This document shows positions 34,647-43,751 of a DNA stretch of 51,979 bases, one piece after another. Positions within the stretch are counted from its first letter, which is position 1, and each line of letters begins with the position of its first letter. Source of the DNA: Bacteroidales bacterium (GTDB lineage Bacteria; Bacteroidota; Bacteroidia; Bacteroidales; JACABE01). Below the pieces are notes generated by a model. It ran no database searches and was not told where the DNA came from. It saw nothing but the letters and a program-made list of their open reading frames with translations. The stretch lies in NCBI GenBank assembly GCA_023251515.1, contig JAHEYQ010000034.1, positions 1-51,979 on the forward strand. Direction: 5' to 3'. The position numbers were made by a program, and so were the translations under genes.

Positions 34647-35309
34647 TTATATTTTCTCAATTAGTTCATTTTGTGGTAAATTTTTAAACCACTTATTATA
34701 TATTGAACTTGTAGGAAAGATAACAACCCAAGCTGTTGCGATTATTATTTTGAAATATAAGTATGTATTCATATTATTATAATACCATTTCTCTAGTTCA
34801 GCTTTATAAGGCATTATAACATTTTTTAAACATTCTTCCAGTGGCATATTTAATTTTTCCAAAATAGTTTCTTCATCTCTGAATATTATTGATCCGATTC
34901 CAGTTAATCCTGGTCTCATCTTTTTTATAATATTTTGCTCTTCCAAGGTATAAATATTAAAATTTCTGGGAGTCATTGGACGAGGGCCTACAAAAGACAT
35001 TTGACCAAATAATATATTTAACAATTGAGGAATTTCATTTATTTTTGTCTTTCTTAAAAAGCCACCAATTGGTAAAACCCGAGGATCATTTTTCATAGTT
35101 ATATCACCAGTACCCATATTAGGACTATTCTTTAACATGGTAGCAAATTTATATAAACCAAATTCCTTGGCATTTTTCCCTATTCTGATTTGACGGTAAA
35201 ATACAAAATGTTCTCCTGTTAGTAATAATATTATTACAATGGGCAACATAAATGGAAATATTAAAATAATTAATATTAAACTAAAAATTATATCTAAAAT
35301 TCGTGTCAT
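34647..35309 (-). CDS. Small initiating sugar-1-phosphate transferase (bacterial sugar transferase family)
   Basis: This 220-residue monotopic phosphoglycosyltransferase (small PGT) has one N-terminal hydrophobic segment (residues about 5-31, IIFSLILIILIFPFMLPIVI). It then has the family motifs YRQIRIGKN, LYKFATMLKNSP, DPRVLPIGGFLRKTKINEIP, LFGQMSFVGPRP and MRPGLTGIGSI. The Asp-Glu pair of small PGTs is recognisable, with Glu in TKINEIP. It would attach a sugar-1-phosphate to undecaprenyl phosphate. It is the fourth candidate initiating enzyme in the locus, but of a family unrelated to the three WecA-like proteins. Confidence 0.88.
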   Translation of the reverse strand: MTRILDIIFSLILIILIFPFMLPIVIILLLTGEHFVFYRQIRIGKNAKEFGLYKFATMLKNSPNMGTGDITMKNDPRVLPIGGFLRKTKINEIPQLLNILFGQMSFVGPRPMTPRNFNIYTLEEQNIIKKMRPGLTGIGSIIFRDEETILEKLNMPLEECLKNVIMPYKAELEKWYYNNMNTYLYFKIIIATAWVVIFPTSSIYNKWFKNLPQNELIEKI

Positions 35310-35330
35310 ATACTTCTATTATTTAATTAA

Positions 35331-36551
35331 TTACATTTTTTGATCTAAACCTTTTCCTTTTTCAATGTGCTGAAAATTAGGAAGATATTCATTAAGTATT
35401 TCAACAACTACTGCCTTAGTAATTTCCTGAGATTCGAAAAGTTGATGAATTCTATAGAATATCTCATCAATTTCTTTAATATTACGTTTGGTTGAATTTT
35501 TAATAACTCCTAAATTAATAAATTTATCAGTATCTAATAATTCATTTTCTGTGAAGAACTCTTCAAATGATTTTTCACCTGAAGTATCAGATCCAAAAAA
35601 GTAAACAGGATAAGATGTTGATTCAGCATTTAATAACATAGCTTTTTTGCAAGCTTCATCTTCTGTATTACATATGTCAGGTTTTAATCCCAAAACAGTA
35701 AGCAAATCATAAGCAATCTGATCAAAAGGAATCATGTCTTTATCCTCATCTAATTTTGGATAAAAAATATCACCGGATTCTCCCATAATTGATGCTATTA
35801 AACAAAGCTCACCTGATTCTTGCGGAGAAACAAAAAACCTTCTAATTCCAAGAGGACACGACCATGGCTGTGTTTTGTTAAGTCTTTCTATAAAACCCAA
35901 AGGTAAACTCCCGTTTGAAAATGCAACATTTGCGAAACGTGCAGTTTTTATAGGTAATTTTGTTGAATAAGCCATTATTAATTCTTCCATTAATTTTTTA
36001 CTTGCACCCATAATATTAACCGGATTGGCAGCTTTATCAGTTGATACACAGAAAAAATGTTCAGGTGGAAATTCAAGCAAAAGATCTAATAATTTGCGTG
36101 CTCGAAGTACATTATTTTCAATCATTGCCTCAATTGAATAAATATCTTTTTCGCTACGAACATGTTTATGTGCAGCAAAATTGGCAACAATATCAAATGG
36201 TCCTATCTGACGGAAAAGCTTTTCAAAGACCCGATCTCCAAAATTTATCGGATATGTTATAAAATCTTCAGGAATATTATATCCTACAGAACTACGTATA
36301 TCTCTTACCAATTCAGTAAGCCCGTTTTCATTAATATCAACAACTACAAGTTTTGCAATTTGAAATCTAAGTATTGCTTTTATATAAGAAGATCCGATAG
36401 TTCCTGCTCCGCCGATAACCAGTACCTTTTTCCCGTTAATTCTTTGTTTTAATTCACTATCATATTTTAAGAAATCAGGCTCCAATAAGCTATTTTCTCT
36501 TTTTATTACATATTCTTTTATAAATGAATCTAAGTTAAAATTTGTTTGCAT
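35331..36551 (-). CDS. CapD/FlaA1-like nucleotide-sugar 4,6-dehydratase
   Basis: This 406-residue extended SDR of the polysaccharide biosynthesis (CapD-like) family has VLVIGGAGTIGSSYIKAIL for NAD(P) binding, FAAHKHVRSEKDIYSIEAM, FCVSTDKAANPVN and the MGASKKLME motif. In that motif the usual SDR Tyr is Met, as in FlaA1-type inverting dehydratases. RRFFVSPQESGELCLIAS and GDIFYPKLDED follow. Relatives convert UDP-GlcNAc to 4-keto-6-deoxy sugars. The C-terminal about 100 residues are less conserved. It lies between an epimerase-like gene (13-base gap) and the small sugar transferase. Confidence 0.8.
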   Translation of the reverse strand: MQTNFNLDSFIKEYVIKRENSLLEPDFLKYDSELKQRINGKKVLVIGGAGTIGSSYIKAILRFQIAKLVVVDINENGLTELVRDIRSSVGYNIPEDFITYPINFGDRVFEKLFRQIGPFDIVANFAAHKHVRSEKDIYSIEAMIENNVLRARKLLDLLLEFPPEHFFCVSTDKAANPVNIMGASKKLMEELIMAYSTKLPIKTARFANVAFSNGSLPLGFIERLNKTQPWSCPLGIRRFFVSPQESGELCLIASIMGESGDIFYPKLDEDKDMIPFDQIAYDLLTVLGLKPDICNTEDEACKKAMLLNAESTSYPVYFFGSDTSGEKSFEEFFTENELLDTDKFINLGVIKNSTKRNIKEIDEIFYRIHQLFESQEITKAVVVEILNEYLPNFQHIEKGKGLDQKM

Positions 36552-36564
36552 AATGAAAATTTAT

Positions 36565-37512
36565 TTAATTTTTAAACGATTCCAATGTGATGGCTAAGCC
36601 ATCTTCTGCTTTTAAAGGCATTTTCTCAATTTCTAACGCCTTTTTAATTTTTAAATTTGAAACAACGTAAGACTCTGTTAATTTTTTTAATCTTTCGCTG
36701 TTTATTGGCAAATGGAGAAAATCACCAAGTTTAGCAATTAATTTGATTAAGCTTTTATTTATGTACCAGACTCTTTCATTTCTATTTAAAGAGATTGCAA
36801 TTTCATGAATAAGTTGATTTGTAGATAAAGATTCATCATCAGCTAATTGATATATACCTGATTTTATATCTTTAAGCAACAGTTGTTCAATTACAAAGTT
36901 TAAATTTCCAATGGAAGTAAAAGACCTTTTGTTTTCAAAAGAACCTAAAGGATAAGGAATTCCTTTTTCAACTGTTTTATATAATAAATTCAGGTTTCCT
37001 TTATTACCGGGACCATGAATCATGCATGGCCGTATTATATAAATTTTTTTTTCTGGTATTTCTATTTCGTTCTGAAGCAATTTTTCAGCTTCTAATTTTG
37101 ACTTTCCATAAGGCGTTTGAGGATTAGGAATTGCATCTTCTGAAAGATAATCATCTTCAACTGAATCGGCTACAGCTTTTATAGAACTGAAAAAAATAAA
37201 TTTTTGTGATTTGCTTTGACTAAAATAAGAAAAAAGTTTTTGTGTTAATCCAACATTAATCCGTGTATAAATTTCATCTTCAGCTGTATTTTTTGTATCG
37301 TGAGCCTTGCCTGCTAAATGTATTATAGTATAAATATTATCCCATTCAATTTCATCTAATTGATTCCAGTTGTAGTAATAGTCATAATGGTGATTCTCTG
37401 GCTTAACAATGTCAAGTGCGATTAGTTGATAATCACCATTTTTATTAAGATATTTGGATAAATTGCTTCCAATAAATCCAAAAGCGCCTGTTATCAATAT
37501 TGCTTTACCCAT
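36565..37512 (-). CDS. NAD-dependent nucleotide-sugar epimerase/dehydratase
   Basis: This 315-residue extended SDR has AILITGAFGFIGSNLSKYL, IIHLAGKAHDTKN and IFFSSIKAVADS; the catalytic pair sits in NPQTPYGKSKLEAE. RPCMIHGPGNKGNLNLLY and KRSFTSIGNLNF follow. It resembles the UDP-hexose 4-epimerase/4-keto reductases that pair with WecA-type or small sugar transferases. The exact sugar is not readable. Its ATG overlaps by one base with the stop of the upstream deacetylase gene (37512). Confidence 0.82.
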   Translation of the reverse strand: MGKAILITGAFGFIGSNLSKYLNKNGDYQLIALDIVKPENHHYDYYYNWNQLDEIEWDNIYTIIHLAGKAHDTKNTAEDEIYTRINVGLTQKLFSYFSQSKSQKFIFFSSIKAVADSVEDDYLSEDAIPNPQTPYGKSKLEAEKLLQNEIEIPEKKIYIIRPCMIHGPGNKGNLNLLYKTVEKGIPYPLGSFENKRSFTSIGNLNFVIEQLLLKDIKSGIYQLADDESLSTNQLIHEIAISLNRNERVWYINKSLIKLIAKLGDFLHLPINSERLKKLTESYVVSNLKIKKALEIEKMPLKAEDGLAITLESFKN

Positions 37513-38354
37513 TATAACGAAATAATTTTTGCTTTACTCCAATCTGTTTTTTTTGCTGCTTCACCTACACTCATTAATTCAAAATCAGTTACCCATTTGA
37601 TTAATTTGGGATATGAATTTTTTAATCCAACATAAGATTTGAATTTTCGCATCAATGGCAATTGAGGAAGCATAGGTTGTTCATAATCAAAATCTCGTGG
37701 ATGAAAATAACTCATCACATAATTCGATTCTTTTGCCCACTTATGAATTAGAAAATATGGAAACAATCTGAAAAAGCCTCCCCCTGAGAAAATCATTTGT
37801 TTTCCCATAAGGGAAACCGTATTTATTGGAAATTCCTTTATTCTATATCCGTTTACTTCAATAATTGAAGGAAGACATTCGCCAAAAGAAGGAAAACCAC
37901 CATAGTCATGACTGCTCGATGGAAGAACGGAACAATCATACTCTATGCCAAGTTCTGCCAAAATTTCAAATGCCCAGGGTGTTTGTTCTGTAATTGAAAA
38001 AGCAGGAGCTCTATAAATTTTGATTTTCTCACCAATAATATCTTCTGTTATTTTAAGTGCATGTTCTGTATCTTTTCTGAAAGAATCCGGATTCATCCGG
38101 TGTACCAGTTCGTGTATATAGGAATGACATGCAATCTCATGACCTTCAGCATGAATTTTTTTTACAACTTCCGGATATTTTTCTGTAATCCATCCCAAAA
38201 CAAAGAACGTTGATTTCAGATTACGATTATCAAGAGCCTGTAATATTTTATCTGTTGCATTATGTATCCTTACCTCATAATTCTGCCATGTGGAAGAATC
38301 AGAAATAAAATCACAATGAAACCACTCCTCTATATCAAAAGTTAATATGTTCAT
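37512..38354 (-). CDS. Polysaccharide deacetylase (XrtA/DUF3473-like), intact copy
   Basis: This 280-residue NodB-fold deacetylase retains the catalytic Asp: ILTFDIEEWFHCDF at the N-terminus, KSTFFVLGWITEKYP, HEIACHSYIHELVHRM for metal binding, YRAPAFSI and DCSVLPSS. FSGGGFFRLFPYFL and MSYFHPRDFD match the DUF3473 C-terminus. It would remove N- or O-acetyl groups from an exported polymer or a lipid-linked intermediate. It is clearly paralogous to the gene at 24399-25265 and is the better candidate for the active enzyme. Confidence 0.88.
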   Translation of the reverse strand: MNILTFDIEEWFHCDFISDSSTWQNYEVRIHNATDKILQALDNRNLKSTFFVLGWITEKYPEVVKKIHAEGHEIACHSYIHELVHRMNPDSFRKDTEHALKITEDIIGEKIKIYRAPAFSITEQTPWAFEILAELGIEYDCSVLPSSSHDYGGFPSFGECLPSIIEVNGYRIKEFPINTVSLMGKQMIFSGGGFFRLFPYFLIHKWAKESNYVMSYFHPRDFDYEQPMLPQLPLMRKFKSYVGLKNSYPKLIKWVTDFELMSVGEAAKKTDWSKAKIISL

Positions 38355-38357
38355 AGT

Positions 38358-39428
38358 TTAAAAAATATCATAATCGCCAAAACTAAGTTTCCAGTTGTTT
38401 AAAGATAATAATGCTTCAGATCCCTGATAATCCTTATTTATTCTAACAATAAAATGTGTTTTTTGGGGGAGTAATTTAAATGGGATTTTAATAAATCCAT
38501 TTAATTTAAGCAAATTATACTCATTATTATTATTATGAAGAATCATAATAAAATGAAGACTATGGTTTTTACAAACTTTTTTTGTAAATTTTAACAATTC
38601 CTTTCCAATTGCTCTATCATAATTTAAAACCATATAATCCATTATTAATCCAACATTAAAACCCCAAATTTTTTCTGCTTTTAATACTAGAATTCCTTTT
38701 ACAATATCATTTTTTTCGTAATAAAAAATTTGATAAAATCGAGTTGGTAAATCTTGATATCTCCATTTTAAATAATTAAAATTCTTATGTGTTGAAATTG
38801 AATATTGTGTTTTTATTTTCTCCCAAAACCTGTTTATTTTCTCAACTTCGGAAATATTGTTAAAATCAAGAACTTTAATATTCCCTGAATTGACAATATT
38901 CATATTAATTTCTCCACCATGCTTATCTTTATTATTTCTATTAATAACAGAAGATATCATTCCGAACAAATTTAGAGGTTTTATAAGTAATGGGATTTGA
39001 CCAATATGGTTGAAACCTAATTTGTTTACTAAACCTGAATACGATTGGTGGTTAGGCATTCCTATAGTAAAAAGAACATTTTTTTCTTTACATTCCTGAT
39101 GTGTTGCTGTAACCATTCTTAGAAAAAGTCCATTTCGCTGATACTTTGGATTTGTGAGTAAATTTAATGCGATTGAACCTGCAATTGTTTCTCCATTCTT
39201 ATTAAAGGTTATAGGTATCACAATATACTGACCCGCTAATTCACCCAAAAAATCTTCCCTTGCTGTATATAAAAAAGCATTTCCTGCAGGATTATTTAAG
39301 TATTGCCATGTCAAATAATTATAGTCACTTACATCCCGCTCCTTATAATATGTTTTTGAAAGTTCAATTAACTCATTTATATTTGAGCAATCATTTCTTT
39401 CAATGGTAAATTGAGGAATTTTATTCAT
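38358..39428 (-). CDS. GNAT-family N-acetyltransferase-like protein
   Basis: This 356-residue protein has a GNAT fold in its N-terminal half: ELIELSKTYYKERDVSDYNY, a strand-rich centre and the acetyl-CoA-loop-like KYQRNGLFLRMVTATHQEC (Q/R-x-x-G-x-A/L form). FTIGMPNHQSYSGLVNKLGF follows. The C-terminal half is probably a second, degenerate GNAT domain (LKWRYQDLPTRFYQ, RAIGKELLKFTKKVC), giving a FemAB-like two-domain layout. Likely role: acylation of an amino sugar or of the polymer. It starts three bases upstream of the intact deacetylase gene, so acylation and deacetylation genes are coupled. Confidence 0.65.
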   Translation of the reverse strand: MNKIPQFTIERNDCSNINELIELSKTYYKERDVSDYNYLTWQYLNNPAGNAFLYTAREDFLGELAGQYIVIPITFNKNGETIAGSIALNLLTNPKYQRNGLFLRMVTATHQECKEKNVLFTIGMPNHQSYSGLVNKLGFNHIGQIPLLIKPLNLFGMISSVINRNNKDKHGGEINMNIVNSGNIKVLDFNNISEVEKINRFWEKIKTQYSISTHKNFNYLKWRYQDLPTRFYQIFYYEKNDIVKGILVLKAEKIWGFNVGLIMDYMVLNYDRAIGKELLKFTKKVCKNHSLHFIMILHNNNNEYNLLKLNGFIKIPFKLLPQKTHFIVRINKDYQGSEALLSLNNWKLSFGDYDIF

Positions 39429-39538
39429 ACAATAATTATATAATTTGCATTATTAATCACAACATTATTAACAACAATTTCAAAATACTTTAAATTTGAA
39501 TAATAGTTATAAATACAATTTATTCAATAAAAATAAGA

Positions 39539-40417
39539 TTAACCTTTTAATAACCGTACAGTTTCTTCAATATGTTTTTTTGAAGAAGCACCAAATACAA
39601 CAGATTGAATATTTTGATTATTAATATATTCATACGCTTCAATTGGGGGAATTGCCCCAGAAGCTAATGTTGACATTGCCATAATTTGATATTCATTAGG
39701 ATTATTATTCAAAATTATTTCTTCATAACTAGCTATATTAGGAGACATTGTAAAACCAATCTTATTAATAGAACTACAAATTACTACATTTTTAATATTC
39801 CATTCCTTAAGTTTGGTTATACAATATGGTAAATTGAGAGTAATTAAGCCAGGAATTACTTTATACTTATTTTCAATATATGAACAATATTCTTCAAAAA
39901 CCTCTTTTATTCCAAAACCAAGTAATAAATCTGTAACCACATTCTGAAGAAAAATCACTTTGATATTTAATCCTTTAAACATTTTAACTTCTGCATCTAT
40001 AAGCATTTGCATAAGTTTAATTACATCTTTTGTAAAAATAGCACTACTACCCTTAGCAATCATACCTAAAACACCTGATGCAGTATTGTTGGAGAATAAT
40101 AACTCATTAATTGCAGGAAAAATTCCTTTCTCTGAAATAATATTTGCATATTTATGAGGATAAGGTATTGAAGGATACCAATTCAAATCACTATATTTTG
40201 ATTCGTTTTTCCTAAAATAATCACAAATATCTATTGCTCTTTGATTGCTATTTAACATTATTGCTTTTATACCGCAATCAATAGCTATATCATATACATT
40301 AAAAATATTCTGAATTTTATAAAACTGCTCTGATAATTGTTGAGCTTTTTCTTGTGACATGTGATTTATACCAAAAAACTGATTGTCACCAAATACTATT
40401 TTATCAATTTGATTCAT
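39539..40417 (-). CDS. TIM-barrel-like protein, distantly resembling aldo/keto reductases
   Basis: This 292-residue protein is not firmly recognised. The C-terminus (VVFGASSKKHIEETVRLLKG) and the repeated strand-helix pattern recall the end of aldo/keto reductase barrels. The Asp-x(4)-Tyr part of the AKR catalytic tetrad is not visible: after AIDCGIKAIM there is no properly spaced Tyr. It may be a non-redox barrel used in sugar modification. It is followed on the same strand by the acyltransferase and preceded 4 bases away by a Gfo/Idh/MocA oxidoreductase, so it belongs to the sugar cluster. Confidence 0.5.
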   Translation of the reverse strand: MNQIDKIVFGDNQFFGINHMSQEKAQQLSEQFYKIQNIFNVYDIAIDCGIKAIMLNSNQRAIDICDYFRKNESKYSDLNWYPSIPYPHKYANIISEKGIFPAINELLFSNNTASGVLGMIAKGSSAIFTKDVIKLMQMLIDAEVKMFKGLNIKVIFLQNVVTDLLLGFGIKEVFEEYCSYIENKYKVIPGLITLNLPYCITKLKEWNIKNVVICSSINKIGFTMSPNIASYEEIILNNNPNEYQIMAMSTLASGAIPPIEAYEYINNQNIQSVVFGASSKKHIEETVRLLKG

Positions 40418-40421
40418 ATTA

Positions 40422-41462
40422 TTAATTATTAATTGTTATTGAATTTTTAAACATTAAATCTATTATTCTCTCTGTTTTAAGTGCTTCGGCAAAATCACAT
40501 AAATTAGTTTTTTGATTACCTAAAATTAATTCAACAAAGTTATATAATTGATTTGTGAATTCACCCCCTCTAACATAAAAGGGAGTTGGTTTATATACAT
40601 CCGTTAAATAAAAAGTATTCCAACCCTTCCTTAAGTTTAATTCTTTATTTTCTTTGGAAAGAAATATTTTATAACCATAAAAATCAGCTATAATTTTACC
40701 TTTTGAGCCAAAAACTTCAAGAGAAATCATAGGTTTTCTATAACTTTCATCACTCCAATTAATATAAAGGGTTCCAACTAAACCATTATTGTATATCAAT
40801 GTAGTAGAAACCAAATCATCTACATTTTTTGAAAAAACTTTGTTTCTCACAGTTCCTGCAACATTATCTGGTTCTCCAAAAAAGTAATTTATTAAGTCAA
40901 TCATGTGTGAAGACATTTCATAAACAACGCCACCCCCATTTTCTTCATTATCTCTCCAGTTTGTACCACTTGTTTTTTTTATGATAGCACAACTAAACAT
41001 TTCTCCTTTAAATCTAATTGCATCTCCAATTACTTTTTGATCAATTAATTCTTTAGCTTTATTTAGGACATCCCCATATCTTGCTGCAAATCCTATTTGA
41101 TTTACAAGATTGCTATTAGCAAAAAGGTTTGTTAGTTCTTCAGCTTGTTGTTTATTTGCTGTAAAAGGCTTTTCACAAAAGACATGCACTCCTCTCTCAT
41201 ATGCATATTTTATTATTGGATAATGTAAATTTGGTGGCGTAGAAATAATAATAGCATCTGGTTTAGATTCATCGATTAGTTCTTTATAATCTGTATAAAC
41301 GTTAAGTTCTTTGTTAAATTTCTTTAAAATACTTAAAATTGTTTTTGAAGTATCAGCCACTGATACAATTTCAACGTTTGGATGACTATTAATTATTGAA
41401 TAATGAGTTATCCCCATTCTTCCAAAGCCAATAATACCAATTTTAATTTTGTTTTTGTCCAT
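40422..41462 (-). CDS. Gfo/Idh/MocA-family oxidoreductase (copy 1)
   Basis: This 346-residue NAD(P)-dependent dehydrogenase has IGIIGFGRMGITHY for dinucleotide binding, AIIISTPPNLHY, HVFCEKPFTANK (the EKP motif with the catalytic Lys) and NGGGVVYEMSSHMIDLINYF. The C-terminal beta-sheet domain carries the substrate-binding His. Family members oxidise or reduce sugar hydroxyl/keto groups, for example 3-keto formation in nucleotide sugars. The substrate is unknown here. It lies 1 base from the WecG/TagA-type gene upstream and 4 bases from the barrel protein downstream. Confidence 0.87.
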   Translation of the reverse strand: MDKNKIKIGIIGFGRMGITHYSIINSHPNVEIVSVADTSKTILSILKKFNKELNVYTDYKELIDESKPDAIIISTPPNLHYPIIKYAYERGVHVFCEKPFTANKQQAEELTNLFANSNLVNQIGFAARYGDVLNKAKELIDQKVIGDAIRFKGEMFSCAIIKKTSGTNWRDNEENGGGVVYEMSSHMIDLINYFFGEPDNVAGTVRNKVFSKNVDDLVSTTLIYNNGLVGTLYINWSDESYRKPMISLEVFGSKGKIIADFYGYKIFLSKENKELNLRKGWNTFYLTDVYKPTPFYVRGGEFTNQLYNFVELILGNQKTNLCDFAEALKTERIIDLMFKNSITINN

Positions 41463-41463
41463 A

Positions 41464-42222
41464 TTAAATCACATTTAAATTATTTGTTATTTTTTTTATT
41501 CGTAAGAAAACAAGTAAAAGATCTTTGAAAAAAATCATTACATTTGATAAACGACCTAAAATTTCCGGGCGATGAATTATTCTAATAACCCAAGCTAATC
41601 TTAACTTCCACCAAATTGGACTTATTTCTTTTTGATTTCCTGCATACCAGTCAAAAACTGCTCCAATACAGCATATTAATTTTGTATCTAAATTCTCTTT
41701 ATGTTGAAAAGACCACTTTTCTTGTTTAGGGCATGTCATACCAACAAATAAAATGTCAGGATTAAAATTATTGATTACTTCAATCATTTTCCTATTATCT
41801 TCATCCGAAAATTCCTCTTTAAAGGGTGGTGAATAATAATCTATTTCAATATTTGGATAATCTTTTTTAACTCTTTCCTTAATTTTAACTAAGGTACTTT
41901 CTTTTGACCCTAAAAAAAACACTTTTCCTTTTGATGTATTAATTCTATCCATAAAATGATAAAATACATCAGGACCTTGATTTTTTTGAATATTTCTCCT
42001 TTGCAAAAAAATAGAAGCTAAAGCAAAATAAACCCCATCTAAAACTAGATAATCACTTTTTTTTAGTGATTCTGCAAAAGAAGCATCTTTTGTACTAATA
42101 CCATAGGAATTTGGGCTTATAGTATTAAGTAATTTTATTCTACTTTCAAGTTTTATTTTATTTAAGTTATCAGAAAAAACTTTAAATCCAAAAGTATCTA
42201 TATATTTAATATCAGAAATCAT
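41464..42222 (-). CDS. WecG/TagA/CpsF-family glycosyltransferase (copy 2)
   Basis: This 252-residue GT26 enzyme has DYLVLDGVYFALAS with the conserved Asp, NQGPDVFYHFMDRI, VFFLGSKESTLV, YYSPPFKEEFSDEDNRKMI, FVGMTCPKQEKWS and CIGAVFDWYAGNQ. It then has the amphipathic/basic end (WWKLRLAWVIRIIHRPEILG) that associates with the membrane. It would add a sugar to an undecaprenyl-PP-monosaccharide. It shares layout with the gene at 28804-29529, so the locus has two independent second-step enzymes. Its start is 1 base from the stop of the DUF115 gene. Confidence 0.88.
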   Translation of the reverse strand: MISDIKYIDTFGFKVFSDNLNKIKLESRIKLLNTISPNSYGISTKDASFAESLKKSDYLVLDGVYFALASIFLQRRNIQKNQGPDVFYHFMDRINTSKGKVFFLGSKESTLVKIKERVKKDYPNIEIDYYSPPFKEEFSDEDNRKMIEVINNFNPDILFVGMTCPKQEKWSFQHKENLDTKLICCIGAVFDWYAGNQKEISPIWWKLRLAWVIRIIHRPEILGRLSNVMIFFKDLLLVFLRIKKITNNLNVI

Positions 42223-42223
42223 C

Positions 42224-43060
42224 TTATTGTGACTTTTTAAATAATGAGTTAAAACTTATTTTGTCAAAAACTTCAAGTTTACCACCTTCTGTTGCATCTC
42301 TAAAAATTCTTCCGCTTTCTTCAAAAGCATTGCGACATAAAGAATAAGCAAATTCCTCTGTTTTATAATCAGGTACATCCCAATTTTGTCCTTTTTTATA
42401 ATACCCTTTTATAAAATGATTATCTTCTTCACCTGTACTTTTAATTCCGACACCTGCCTTTTGCGAAGTATTGTAACTGTGATCTTTCCCTATCAGATAA
42501 ACTTCAGTAAATCCCATATAAAATGCAAGTTGCATACATGTATATGCTACTGATTGACCGCTTCCAAAAGGTTCAGCTATAGGATCTTTTGTAAATTTAG
42601 TACTAAACTTACTCTTGATAAAAATAAAATTATCCTTTTTTTCAAATTTATGTTTCAAATCCCATTCATAAAAGCAAGTTCCTGTTTGATTATTATACTC
42701 ATCAGCAAATTGAAGTATTTGTGATTTTCTGTCAATACATACCTTGTAGGTGGGTTTAAATCCATTTACTTCTTCCAAAAGGTAAATTCTGTTCATTCCA
42801 ATGGTAATTTCATCTTTAAGCAGTTCAAAATCAATTTTTTTCAAACTTGGTCCATTGGCAATAACAAAACAGCGCTTTTCTTTGTGCAAATCTCTGAATT
42901 CTGCAAGTTTTCTTTTATTAGTTGCTGCAAAACCCCATGGAATAGCCCACATAATTTTATGCGGTAAATTGGCTATTCGCCTGATTATTGCATTAAAAAC
43001 GCGTGAGACTGTAATCTCACTTTTATCCATACGTTTGATACGTTCTAAAACTGTTATCAT
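42224..43060 (-). CDS. DUF115-family (MptE/sialyltransferase-like fold) protein
   Basis: In this 278-residue protein, residues about 65-105 hold CFVIANGPSLKKIDFELL, followed by DEITIGMNRIYLL, the nucleotide-binding-like opening of DUF115 proteins and some CMP-sialyltransferases. A later EPFGSGQSVAYTCMQLAF and MGFTEVYLIGKDHSY complete the core. In flagellin-modifying bacteria DUF115 (Maf-type) proteins transfer CMP-activated nonulosonic acids. Because a CMP-sugar synthetase is encoded 1.7 kb upstream on the same strand, this gene is a plausible transferase for the CMP-activated sugar. That role is an inference from fold and context. Confidence 0.7.
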   Translation of the reverse strand: MITVLERIKRMDKSEITVSRVFNAIIRRIANLPHKIMWAIPWGFAATNKRKLAEFRDLHKEKRCFVIANGPSLKKIDFELLKDEITIGMNRIYLLEEVNGFKPTYKVCIDRKSQILQFADEYNNQTGTCFYEWDLKHKFEKKDNFIFIKSKFSTKFTKDPIAEPFGSGQSVAYTCMQLAFYMGFTEVYLIGKDHSYNTSQKAGVGIKSTGEEDNHFIKGYYKKGQNWDVPDYKTEEFAYSLCRNAFEESGRIFRDATEGGKLEVFDKISFNSLFKKSQ

Positions 43061-43068
43061 TTATTCAT

Positions 43069-43740
43069 TTATTTATAACCCAAAACGTTTACGGGTGAGC
43101 CATTAGCTTTTTCAACCATCATTGGAGTCACAAAAGCTTGCTGTATATCAGATATAAACTGTTGTAGCGACATGTCTTCAATAATACATACGGGAGTTCC
43201 TTCAGCATAGGGATCTAAAAAAGCGCGGTGTGCTTTTTTGCCTTCATCCCTGAATTTCAATGAGGTTAATGAAATAAAATCGAAACCAAGCATCTTGATG
43301 TTAGGAAAGCTTTTCCTGAGCCAAAAACCAACTTCTTCAGAAACACCAGGATTATCCTCCCAATATTTATTAGTTCCTCTATAATTTTCATATCCAGTTC
43401 TGATAAGCAACAAATCCGTTAGTGGATTTATTTTCCCTTCCAAATCTGTTTTTTTTATCAAAACTGCTTCAGTTATAGGCATATCAATTAATTGTACATT
43501 ATTGCAATACCAAAAAGAGACAGGATAATCAGTTATGGTCATTCCTCCTTCAAAAAAATGATTTGGCATATCAATATGAGTACCCATATGATTAGTAGAA
43601 AAAATCCATTTTGAAGAATTTGCAGAGGAACCTTCTGATATTCTTGATGGTTCTTCAATTGTTAATTTATCCCTATTCCCATAGGTAGGCGTTTTAGGAT
43701 TCAGAATATGTGAAAGCAGTATGAATAATTTATCCTTCAT
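43069..43740 (-). CDS. Cyclase-family metal-dependent hydrolase
   Basis: This 223-residue protein is of the cyclase/kynurenine-formamidase family. The metal-binding motif HMGTHIDMPNHFF (H-x-G-T-H-x-D-x-P-x-H-F) is at residues about 51-63, with LLLIRTGYENY and MLGFDFISL further on and HRAFLD late. Members hydrolyse amide or lactone bonds, for example N-formylkynurenine. In this cluster it could remove a formyl or acyl group, or open or close a lactone, on the sugar intermediate. It is 11 bases downstream of the nearer YhcH-like gene. Confidence 0.75.
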   Translation of the reverse strand: MKDKLFILLSHILNPKTPTYGNRDKLTIEEPSRISEGSSANSSKWIFSTNHMGTHIDMPNHFFEGGMTITDYPVSFWYCNNVQLIDMPITEAVLIKKTDLEGKINPLTDLLLIRTGYENYRGTNKYWEDNPGVSEEVGFWLRKSFPNIKMLGFDFISLTSLKFRDEGKKAHRAFLDPYAEGTPVCIIEDMSLQQFISDIQQAFVTPMMVEKANGSPVNVLGYK

Positions 43741-43751
43741 TTTTGTTAAAA

